DNA of 16,675 nucleotides from B69-G16 sp964501905 (GTDB lineage Archaea; Thermoproteota; Thermoprotei; Thermofilales; B69-G16), in the NCBI GenBank assembly GCA_964501905.1, contig CAZCTW010000023.1, positions 1 to 16,675 of the forward strand, written 5' to 3'. Every line of letters starts with the position of its first letter. The stretch's first letter is position 1. Shown here in pieces: positions 7,584 through 14,125 of this stretch. The notes beneath the pieces were generated by a model. The model ran no database searches and was not told the origin of the DNA. It worked only from the letters and a program-made list of their open reading frames with translations. The position numbers were made by a program, and so were the translations under genes.

Positions 7584-10500
7584 CTATCCCTCCATTCTAC
7601 TTTTTATAATTAATTTCGGGTATATGCCGAGGCTTATCAACTCTTGGAGAAGTAGCTTAAAGGCATATGAAATTTCGACAGGATACAATTTCCCTTTATC
7701 GCCGCAAACCGGACACATAGGCTGTCCTCTCTTAGCGTTATAGTACCCTATTAACCCACAGTTCTCGCACACATAAACTAGCGTCTTATCCGACTCCTCA
7801 AGAAGCCTCTCCTTCAGCAACAGCGCCGCTCCGTGCCCGACTAGACAATCTTTCTCCATTTCACCAAAGCGTAATCCTCCTTCCCTCGCCCTACCCTCCG
7901 TAGGCTGACGAGTCAATATCTGCACCGGACCTCTAGCTCTAGCGTGCATCTTGTCCGCGACCAGATGGTGTAGCTTTTGGTAGTAAACTACTCCTATAAA
8001 AATCTCGGCTTCCAGCTTTTCGCCTGTAATTCCATTATACATGACCTCCTTTCCGTCTGACCTGAAACCCATCTTCAATAAGGCCTTGCGTAGATCCATT
8101 TCACTCTCTCCTTCAAATGGAGTCCCGTCGACCATTCTGCCCTCTAGAGCCGCTACCTTCCCAGCTAGGGACTCAAGCAATTGCCCCACCGTCATACGCG
8201 AGGGTATGGCGTGGGGGTTTATTAACAGATCGGGCACTATTCCGTCCTCGGTAAAGGGCATATCCTCCTGTGGTAGTATGAGTCCAATAACTCCCTTCTG
8301 TCCATGTCTCGAAGCAAACTTGTCCCCTATCTCAGGTATCCTTAAATCTCTAACCCTGACCTTTACCAATTTATTACCCTCGGCATTATCAGTTATCACT
8401 ACTCGATCGACTATGCCTTTTTCTCCGTGCCTCAAACTAACTGAAGTATCCCTCTCCTTTATCCCCGCCCTAACTTCATAAAATGCTCCATAAAACCTCG
8501 GAGGACTAACCTTGCCTATCAATACGTCGCCGCCCTTAACCTCCGACTCAGGCTCGGCTATGCCGTCTTCCCCTAGGTGTATATAGCTTTCACTCGACCT
8601 ATAGCCTACAACATTTTCATGAGGTATTCTGATTTCATCGCGAAGCCCGCCTGGATATTTTCTTTCCTCAGCTTCATAAGTTCTGAAGAAAGTCGATCTA
8701 GCCAGTCCCCTTTCTATCGATGCTTTATTTATAACGATAGCATCCTGGATATTATAGCCGCCGCCCGTTATCACGGCTACGATAAAATTCTGTCCAGCTG
8801 GGCGCTCGTACAGTTTAGCGATGTCCATTACCCGCGTTTTCACGAGAGGCTTTTGTGGATAGTGTAGGAGATGCATTCTAGGATCCATTCTATAAAGGTA
8901 GTTAAGGTTAGGAATCCCTAACGCCTGCTTAGCCATAGCTGCTTCATAAGAATTACGCGGAGATTGATTATACTCGGCGTACGGTATTATAGACGCGACT
9001 ACGCCGAGTATGGCCGCCGGCGTAATTTCTACATGTGTATGTTCGGGAGTTACTTCGTTAATTCTTAGGGCTATATAGGCGTTTTCTTCTTCTTCTGCGT
9101 CAAGGTACTCTATTATACCTCTCTTGACTAGATCGCTCCAGCTCCACTCTCCTCGCCTAACCTTTTCCACGTGGATGGGCTTTAGCTTCGGTTTGCCGTT
9201 CTCGACAACTATTAGTGGTCTCAGAACTCTTCCCGCGTCACAGTTAACATAAACCTCGTCGATGTACTCTGTTTTGTAGTGAGCCACATTAATTTCATAG
9301 CTTATTCTGCCCTCTCGCCTTAACTTCCTGATGAGCTGGGCCAGCTTCTCCCCGTCTCTATGTACCCCTATAAGCCTGCCGTTTAGATACACTTTAGTTC
9401 CTTTAATACATTGCTCTCTAGCACTCATTATGGGTATAACGTCTAGCTTCCCAATGAGTAGATCATATACTTCGGATTCACCAACACCTATAGATAATAC
9501 GGCAAGAAGAGCAAGATTCTTGACCAAACCACAGTTCTGCCCTTCAGGACTCTCGACTGGACAAATTCTGCCCCACTGCGTTGGGTGTAGCTCTCTAGCC
9601 TCAAAGTGGGGTTGCGTCCTACTTAAGGGGGATACCACTCTTCTTAAGTGGCTTACCGTCGACAAGTAATTCGTTCTATCCAAAATCTGACTTACTCCCG
9701 TTCTGCCGCCTACCCAATTCCCCGTAGCTAGCGCGTGTTTCAAACGATCTGTTATTATATCCGCTCTTACAAGGGTTATCAAGTTAATTTCTCTATTCCT
9801 GCTTTTCATACGCTCCAGTTGATAACGTATATCCTTAACGAACTGCTTAAACGCCGCACGAAACTGCATCGCCATAAGCTGACCCGCCAGCTTCAGTCTC
9901 TTATTAGCGTAGTGGTCTTTGTCGTCTGGCTTCCTCCTGCCTAGGGCGAGCTCTAAGAGCTTCTCAGCCATCTGCCCGATGAAATATGCTTTAGCTTTCC
10001 TATCCTCCGGTCGATTTCCTATATGGGGTAGGAGATAATTATCTAGAATTTGCTGAGCCTTCTCTATTCTAAGACTCCTCGCCTGTCCAATCGCCACCCT
10101 ATTCCCTATATAGTCAAGAGCATCCTCCGTCGTCCTTATGCTACTCGCTTGTACTAACAGAGGCACCAATTCGCTCTCTATTTCCTCGTCATCAGTGATC
10201 GCGTTGACTATTTCTCTGTCGGATTCTAAACCCAAAGCCTTCAGGAGAATCACTAAGGGAATTCTCCCGGGAACCGCCGGAAACGACGCATACAATAGTC
10301 CATCTCGATGCCTTTCGACAACAACAGGGACTCTATAGGCAGCCGTGGAAGAGAAAACTTTAGCCGTGTGGGTAACGCTTGAACTGGTCCCACCCACATC
10401 TACTAAAACTCTATTTACAGCTAAGTCCTCTTGAATAACCACAACTCTCTCAGAGCCATTTATTATAAAATAGCCACCCGGGTCTCTAGGGTCTTCACCT

Positions 10501-10976
10501 ACTTCTATCAATTCCTTCTCGTTCATAGTCGAAAGAGGACACTTAACCGATTTCACCATGATAGGCAGGTCTCCAATGTAGGCCTTAACAGGGCCTCGCT
10601 TCTCGCCGTCCACTACTAACGTCATTGTCAGGTAGAGAGGCGCCGCATACGTCAAATCTCTAATCCTAGCCTCCATGGGGAGTATTTCCGTGACTGAACC
10701 GTCGGCCTCTCTAGCCCGCGGAGTTTCGACGTATACCTTCCCCAGTTTAACATATAATCCTGGTTGGCTAGTCTCAATAATTCCTTGCTCGTCAACTATA
10801 TCTTGCAAAGTTTTTTGTATAAAATTATTATAGGAATCCAGATGTTGCCTTATTAAACCCTTCTCCTTAATGAAAGATTCGATCAGTACCCATGGATAAT
10901 CCTTAGGTAATTGATTACCATTACTATTGTTATTGTTATTATTTTTTGATTTTGAGGATCTATTCATAATTCTCAA
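7584..10976 (-). CDS. rpoB: DNA-directed RNA polymerase subunit B
   Basis: The 1130-residue, unsplit second-largest subunit contains the family landmarks in order: the CPVESPEGQNCGLVKNLAL region near 470-485, GDKFASRHGQKGVIG near 885-898, and a C-terminal zinc ribbon (CENC ... CPVC, about 1069-1090) that packs against the A' clamp. It lacks the split into B' and B'' seen in many euryarchaea. The reading frame opens at TTG 10976, overlapping the rpoH stop by 4 bp (TTGA). An ATG at codon 4 (10967) is the more conventional start and is equally possible. Residues about 12-21 are an unusual asparagine run, KNNNNNNSNGN, before the conserved DYPWVLIESFI. Confidence 0.98.
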   Translation of the reverse strand: MRIMNRSSKSKNNNNNNSNGNQLPKDYPWVLIESFIKEKGLIRQHLDSYNNFIQKTLQDIVDEQGIIETSQPGLYVKLGKVYVETPRAREADGSVTEILPMEARIRDLTYAAPLYLTMTLVVDGEKRGPVKAYIGDLPIMVKSVKCPLSTMNEKELIEVGEDPRDPGGYFIINGSERVVVIQEDLAVNRVLVDVGGTSSSVTHTAKVFSSTAAYRVPVVVERHRDGLLYASFPAVPGRIPLVILLKALGLESDREIVNAITDDEEIESELVPLLVQASSIRTTEDALDYIGNRVAIGQARSLRIEKAQQILDNYLLPHIGNRPEDRKAKAYFIGQMAEKLLELALGRRKPDDKDHYANKRLKLAGQLMAMQFRAAFKQFVKDIRYQLERMKSRNREINLITLVRADIITDRLKHALATGNWVGGRTGVSQILDRTNYLSTVSHLRRVVSPLSRTQPHFEARELHPTQWGRICPVESPEGQNCGLVKNLALLAVLSIGVGESEVYDLLIGKLDVIPIMSAREQCIKGTKVYLNGRLIGVHRDGEKLAQLIRKLRREGRISYEINVAHYKTEYIDEVYVNCDAGRVLRPLIVVENGKPKLKPIHVEKVRRGEWSWSDLVKRGIIEYLDAEEEENAYIALRINEVTPEHTHVEITPAAILGVVASIIPYAEYNQSPRNSYEAAMAKQALGIPNLNYLYRMDPRMHLLHYPQKPLVKTRVMDIAKLYERPAGQNFIVAVITGGGYNIQDAIVINKASIERGLARSTFFRTYEAEERKYPGGLRDEIRIPHENVVGYRSSESYIHLGEDGIAEPESEVKGGDVLIGKVSPPRFYGAFYEVRAGIKERDTSVSLRHGEKGIVDRVVITDNAEGNKLVKVRVRDLRIPEIGDKFASRHGQKGVIGLILPQEDMPFTEDGIVPDLLINPHAIPSRMTVGQLLESLAGKVAALEGRMVDGTPFEGESEMDLRKALLKMGFRSDGKEVMYNGITGEKLEAEIFIGVVYYQKLHHLVADKMHARARGPVQILTRQPTEGRAREGGLRFGEMEKDCLVGHGAALLLKERLLEESDKTLVYVCENCGLIGYYNAKRGQPMCPVCGDKGKLYPVEISYAFKLLLQELISLGIYPKLIIKSRMEG

Positions 10977-11212
10977 CCCGGCATAACCACCCTAAACGTT
11001 ACTACTTTCCCAGCTGTCGGGCTCTCTCTAATCACCATGATTATATCGCCTGGTTTAGCACCTAATCTTTTAACGACAGGGTCGGATGTCAGTATCCAGG
11101 GTAAATGGCTAGGGTGTATTTTAAGTTTTTTGAGGATCATTCTTGCCTCTCTCTTATCTAGCAGTATGTGCTGCGGCACCAACACGTGTTTGAGAACATC
11201 TATTTTTTTCAA
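10973..11212 (-). CDS. rpoH: DNA-directed RNA polymerase subunit H (Rpb5 C-terminal homologue)
   Basis: The 79-residue product matches archaeal RpoH, which corresponds to the C-terminal assembly domain of eukaryotic Rpb5: IDVLKHVLVPQHILLDKREARMIL followed by LPWILTSDPVVKRLGAKPGDIIMVIRESPTAGKVVTFRVV. It contacts A' at the jaw. The start is TTG at 11212. No in-frame ATG fits the conserved N terminus, and a GGGGGATG ribosome site lies about eight bases upstream. It is the first gene of the operon, as usual, and is served by a strong TATA promoter. Its leader also contains a six-codon ATG frame whose TGA overlaps the TTG start. Confidence 0.95.
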   Translation of the reverse strand: MKKIDVLKHVLVPQHILLDKREARMILKKLKIHPSHLPWILTSDPVVKRLGAKPGDIIMVIRESPTAGKVVTFRVVMPG

Positions 11213-11264
11213 ACTTGTACATCCCCCATCAGAATCTAGACTCGGCTAAACACTGGTCTATATC

Positions 11265-11280
11265 TTTATATAAACTTTTC
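11265..11280 (-). promoter_or_regulatory. rpoH operon promoter
   Basis: On the minus strand GAAAAG (BRE) is followed by TTTATATAAA, one of the best TATA boxes in the window. With a spacing of about 27 bp the transcript would start near 11244, giving a leader of about 32 nt before the TTG of rpoH. It is divergent from the tRNA-Phe promoter, with element centres about 57 bp apart. Confidence 0.7.
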
Positions 11281-11320
11281 GGTCTGTTCAAGACAGGCAA
11301 ATGCAAGAAAAGCTTTGCGA

Positions 11321-11331
11321 AGAATTTAAAT
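11321..11331 (+). promoter_or_regulatory. tRNA-Phe promoter
   Basis: AGAATTTAAAT ends in a TATA element TTTAAAT (11325-11331) whose centre is 28 bp upstream of the first base of mature tRNA-Phe. This is the archaeal TATA-to-start distance, so the transcript probably begins at or one or two bases before the tRNA. Two copies of TTGCGAAG (11315-11322 and 11339-11346) flank the element. Confidence 0.65.
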
Positions 11332-11377
11332 CTAGGTATTGCGAAGTATCTCCTAGCCGGGGTAGCTCAGCTGGGAG

Positions 11378-11412
11378 AAATAAAGACAAACTAAGATATC
11401 CCCATCCCCATA
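11378..11412 (+). other. tRNA-Phe intron 1, non-canonical (D arm, 22/23)
   Basis: This 35-nt insertion splits the 3' strand of the D stem (G22 | A23-G24-C25). A splice motif is visible: exon TGGG (11372-11375) pairs with intron CCCA (11407-11410) to make a 4-bp helix, flanked by 3-nt bulges AGA and TAA and closed outside by GC/GC. Cutting AG|A and TA|A restores a perfect GCTC/GAGC D stem. An inner helix is not evident, so the bulge-helix-bulge is of the relaxed type. The boundaries are an inference from this fold. Confidence 0.75.
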
Positions 11413-11427
11413 AGCGTCCGGCTGAAG

Positions 11428-11443
11428 AAGGCAAACTACAGAA
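11428..11443 (+). other. tRNA-Phe intron 2, canonical position 37/38
   Basis: Sixteen bases lie between G37 and A38 of the anticodon loop. Exon CTG (32-34) pairs with intron CAG (11439-11441), with an A-A mismatch as fourth pair. A 3-nt AAA bulge precedes the anticodon stem, and AG/CT encloses a GCAAA loop inside. This gives a relaxed bulge-helix-bulge. Removal yields a normal seven-base loop and a 5-bp anticodon stem. Confidence 0.75.
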
Positions 11444-11481
11444 ACCGGAAGGTCCGGGGTTCAAATCCCCGCCCCGGCATG

Positions 11482-11497
11482 GTTTTCTCTCTTTACT
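11482..11497 (+). terminator. Candidate T-rich terminator after tRNA-Phe
   Basis: Just past the tRNA 3' end the plus strand is pyrimidine- and T-rich (GTTTTCTCTCTTTACTT). Archaeal RNA polymerases terminate at T-rich tracts without needing a hairpin, so this is a reasonable end for the tRNA transcript. No further evidence is visible. Confidence 0.4.
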
Positions 11498-11624
11498 TAT
11501 GGGATAGAATGCCTATTTTATGAATCGGTTTAATGTGCAGGTGATCTTTCAGAACAAGATATATTGAGCTAAGGGATCTGTTACAGTTAATTACCACTAT
11601 TTTATCGTAATCGATCTGTAGTGT

Positions 11625-11635
11625 AAATATTAAAT
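11625..11635 (+). promoter_or_regulatory. Candidate orc1/cdc6-like promoter
   Basis: AAATATTAAAT at 11625-11635 resembles the TATA elements elsewhere in the window. Using 27 bp from the centre of ATTAAAT, transcription would begin near 11659. That is downstream of the first in-frame ATG (11643) and 11 bases before the second (11670), so it supports the shorter protein. Confidence 0.45.
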
Positions 11636-11669
11636 ACCGTTTATGCTTCAACATTACTTAAGAGATGTT

Positions 11670-12881
11670 ATGTCGCTGTTTGAGATATGGCGTAGCGGTT
11701 CAAGAATTTTTATAGATGAGAGTAAATTATCGTTCGAGTATGTCCCCTCTAAACTCCCCCATAGAAGCCAACAGCTTAAAAATCTCGGTTTATACTTTAA
11801 GACTTTCGTCACGAAACCGGGATCGGCTACTGTAAAAGTTGTCCTGTTAGGTTCTATAGGAACAGGTAAAACTGTTGTAGCTAAGTATTTTGGCCAGCAA
11901 GTCGAAGACTTCTCCAGAAGATACGGCTATTCTATAAAATATGTACACGTTAACTGCCATAAGGATAGGACATTATTTTTGATTATGCAACGAGTGGCGA
12001 GCCAGCTGGAGATCAAAGTTCCGAGAAGGGGGTTCTCTTCTCAAGAGCTTACATATCTCATCTGGAATCACCTGAAAACTTCTAATAAGTACCTTTTACT
12101 AACTATCGATGAAGCTGACTATTTAGTGAAAAGAAAAAATACTGGTGTTCTCTATGATCTAACTCGAATCTCCGAGGACATCCACGGCGGAGAATACAGA
12201 ATCAGTATGATATTTATCTTTAGGGATTTAGCAAGCTTAGCGCTGGTAGACGATAGTATTAAGAGCACGTTAACCCACAACATAATAAAATTTGAGCCTT
12301 ATACCTCGAAGCAAATATATGATATTCTCTGGTCACGCATAGTTGATGAAAGAGCCATCCGACAGGAAGCTATCGAGGAAGATGCCCTTCAGCTAATAAG
12401 CGAGCTCGTGGGATATGATAGAGGAGGCATGGGGGACGCTAGACTCGCCATAGAGTTATTATGGAGAGCCGGAAAGCTTGCAGAGCATTTGGGAGAATGT
12501 ACTATAACGGTTGAACACGTTAGGGAAGCTTATAACACCGTATTTCCCTCCATATCAAAGGATACTTTAAAAAGCCTTCGCAAACATGAATTACTATTCC
12601 TTTACGCTCTGGTGAGAGTATTACTAACTAAAAGAGAGATGAAAATCCCCTTAGGGATTGTAGAAAGGGAGTACGAGAGCATATGTCAAGATCTGGGGGA
12701 GAGGCCGAGAAAGCATACAATGATTTGGGAATACGTGCGTACCTTAAAGTCTCTCGGGATAGTTACAGCGGAACTCTCTAAAAAGGGATATAGGGGTAAG
12801 ACTACTCTGCTCGGGATACCACGCATTCCTCTCAAAGTACTGAAGGAAGAGATTGAAAAAATACTCAATAAGTATTTTTAG
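11670..12881 (+). CDS. Divergent Orc1/Cdc6-family AAA+ ATPase
   Basis: The 403-residue protein from ATG 11670 begins MSLFEIWRSGSRIFIDESKLSFEYVPSKLPHR, the standard Orc1/Cdc6 opening. It then has Walker A GSIGTGKT (61-68), Walker B LLLTIDEAD (142-150), sensor 2 GDAR (R258), and a C-terminal winged helix from about 306 with a YRGKTTLLGIP wing. Family members bind replication origins and help load MCM. By manual alignment the sensor-1 asparagine is replaced by R185 (IFRD for the usual SND or TNS) and the arginine-finger position by S196 (DDSIKSTL for PRVKSSL), so it may be a paralogue with altered ATP turnover. An ATG at 11643 would add nine residues but lies upstream of the predicted transcript start. 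Its TAG overlaps the stop of convergent rfcL by 4 bp. No origin-box repeats were seen beside it. Confidence 0.88.
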   Translation: MSLFEIWRSGSRIFIDESKLSFEYVPSKLPHRSQQLKNLGLYFKTFVTKPGSATVKVVLLGSIGTGKTVVAKYFGQQVEDFSRRYGYSIKYVHVNCHKDRTLFLIMQRVASQLEIKVPRRGFSSQELTYLIWNHLKTSNKYLLLTIDEADYLVKRKNTGVLYDLTRISEDIHGGEYRISMIFIFRDLASLALVDDSIKSTLTHNIIKFEPYTSKQIYDILWSRIVDERAIRQEAIEEDALQLISELVGYDRGGMGDARLAIELLWRAGKLAEHLGECTITVEHVREAYNTVFPSISKDTLKSLRKHELLFLYALVRVLLTKREMKIPLGIVEREYESICQDLGERPRKHTMIWEYVRTLKSLGIVTAELSKKGYRGKTTLLGIPRIPLKVLKEEIEKILNKYF

Positions 12882-14125
12882 CGTGCGTAAAACTCAGCTA
12901 CAGTCTCAAATGTTTTGAAGGATATGTCAAGCGACTTTAGTATTTCCTTCGCCAAATCGGCATCTGCCTCGTATATCACAAAAAGGAAAGGCAATATTTC
13001 TCTTATGACCACTTGGCTTGATACATGACATTTCCTCGCTATAGCCATAGCTACCCTCTTCCTAGCCTCTCGATATTTCCTAGTCTGTGAAAGAAGACGT
13101 AGTTTCTGAGGAAAATGATATTTTACGAATTTGAATTTAGGCTTATCCCTAGCGGATGCTACACCTACAGTCATTAAGTTCAAGGCGTAAGATAAGAGGG
13201 ACCATTCGTTAGTTCTCTTAGCTCTTCGAAGAAATATGTCGGCTAGCGCGAGAGCATCGTAGGCGTCAGCTATAGCTCTCAGACTTGGAGCGTACTGGTA
13301 GGGTATATTTTCGCTTAGCCACTGCATGAGCATTTCGTAGTCGAGAGAAGGCATGGAGAGCACAGCCCTGGCCTGTTCTGGACTTTTAGCGGCTAAAACC
13401 GACCTCACTATCTCGAACATATCCGCTTGTTTAGCCCTATATCCTAATACTTCTAAATCCTCCACCGTAATTTTCTTCTTACCGAAAGCTATAGCCTGAA
13501 GGTCATTTATGGCAGCCCTAAGATCTCCTTTACTTTTCTCAGCTATAGCTCGTAGAACTTGATAGTCACAGATTATTCCTTCCCTCTTACAAATATTCGC
13601 AAGAACTGAAGTTATCACTCTAATGCCTAAAGGCTTAAACCTTATCAAAAGGCACTTATCCCGAAGCACCCTAAGCTTGGGATCCCAAGGGTCATTAGCC
13701 GTTAAGACAAGGGGGTATCTGGTGCTATCAATAAACTTCAAGATCATGGCAAGCCCTCCAGCATCCTCTCTCGGATTTATGCCGTCTACCTCGTCTAGGA
13801 GTATGATTTTAGCCCTCTTTCCGAAAAGGGAAGTCTCAGTTAAAGCTCTCCAAATTCTCCTCTCTAAAGCCGCGGAATTCCTTACATCGCTAGCGTTAGC
13901 TTCTAAAAGCTCTAGATCATACTGCCTAGCCGCTGCATGCACCAGACTAGTCTTACCTGTGCCTGGGGGACCATAGAGCAGCGCGGCTTTCTTCTCCGAT
14001 CGTCCCGCAAGCCATTTATTCAACCAGGCGACGAACGCTTTTTTAGCTTCATCATTTCCCGCAACATCCTGAATCCTAGCCGGCCTATACTTTTCAACCC
14101 AGGGAACGCTCAAAGCCGCCTCCAC
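12878..14125 (-). CDS. rfcL: Replication factor C large subunit
   Basis: The 415-residue clamp-loader subunit starts VPWVEKYRPARIQDVAGN and has Walker A GPPGTGKT (52-59), Walker B IILLDEVDG (107-115), a sensor-1 segment LTANDPWD, and a GDLRAAINDLQAIA sensor-2 region, followed by a helical collar domain. With RfcS it opens PCNA and places it on primer-template DNA. The frame begins at GTG 14125, immediately after the rfcS TAG. However, a GGAGG ribosome site better suits the TTG at codon 5 (14113), which gives MSVPWVEKYRP. The protein ends right after the collar (FETVAEFYAR) with no visible PCNA-interacting Q..L..FF tail. It is convergent with the Orc1-like gene, with stop codons overlapping. 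Confidence 0.96.
   Translation of the reverse strand: MEAALSVPWVEKYRPARIQDVAGNDEAKKAFVAWLNKWLAGRSEKKAALLYGPPGTGKTSLVHAAARQYDLELLEANASDVRNSAALERRIWRALTETSLFGKRAKIILLDEVDGINPREDAGGLAMILKFIDSTRYPLVLTANDPWDPKLRVLRDKCLLIRFKPLGIRVITSVLANICKREGIICDYQVLRAIAEKSKGDLRAAINDLQAIAFGKKKITVEDLEVLGYRAKQADMFEIVRSVLAAKSPEQARAVLSMPSLDYEMLMQWLSENIPYQYAPSLRAIADAYDALALADIFLRRAKRTNEWSLLSYALNLMTVGVASARDKPKFKFVKYHFPQKLRLLSQTRKYREARKRVAMAIARKCHVSSQVVIREILPFLFVIYEADADLAKEILKSLDISFKTFETVAEFYAR

Larger units (their letters stand above)
385..11244 (-). other. RNA polymerase / ribosomal protein superoperon (11 genes)
   Basis: Eleven co-directional genes follow one another with overlaps of 4-8 bp or gaps of 1 to about 65 bp: rpoH, rpoB, rpoA', rpoA'', rpl30e, nusA-like, rps12, rpoD, rpl18e, rpl13, rps9. 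A strong promoter lies before rpoH and a second candidate before rps12. The set joins two clusters that are usually separate in archaea: the rpoH-B-A'-A''-L30e-NusA-S12 block and the rpoD-L18e-L13-S9 block. Whether one transcript spans all genes is inferred from spacing and orientation only. Confidence 0.65.
11356..11479 (+). tRNA. tRNA-Phe(GAA) with two introns
   Basis: A perfect 7-bp acceptor stem (GCCGGGG at 11356-11362 with CCCCGGC at 11472-11478) and discriminator A frame the gene. The T arm is CGGGG-TTCAAAT-CCCCG (11455-11471) and the variable loop is AGGTC. The anticodon stem TCCGG (11417-11421) pairs with CCGGA (11445-11449). The anticodon loop after splicing is CTGAAGA, with GAA at 11424-11426, which reads Phe codons. 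The D stem GCTC pairs with GAGC only after a 35-nt intron is removed between positions 22 and 23. A 16-nt intron interrupts 37/38. The spliced RNA is 73 nt, and CCA is not encoded. The gene was found by folding by eye. Confidence 0.9.

Noticed and set aside
11281..11297. Short inverted repeat around GTCTGTTCAAGACAGG midway between the rpoH and tRNA-Phe promoters.
   Set aside because: Only four perfect pairs in either register, so it is not distinguishable from chance.
11301..11507. A 68-codon plus-strand open frame over the tRNA-Phe gene.
   Set aside because: It reads straight through the tRNA and its introns, has no ribosome site and has no recognisable protein features.
11480..11669. A replication origin beside the Orc1-like gene; GATCTGT occurs at 11575 and 11613 and again near 16610.
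   Set aside because: No origin-recognition-box type sequences with G-strings, no clear duplex-unwinding repeats and no consistent orientation. A 7-base word recurring three times in AT-rich spacers is weak.
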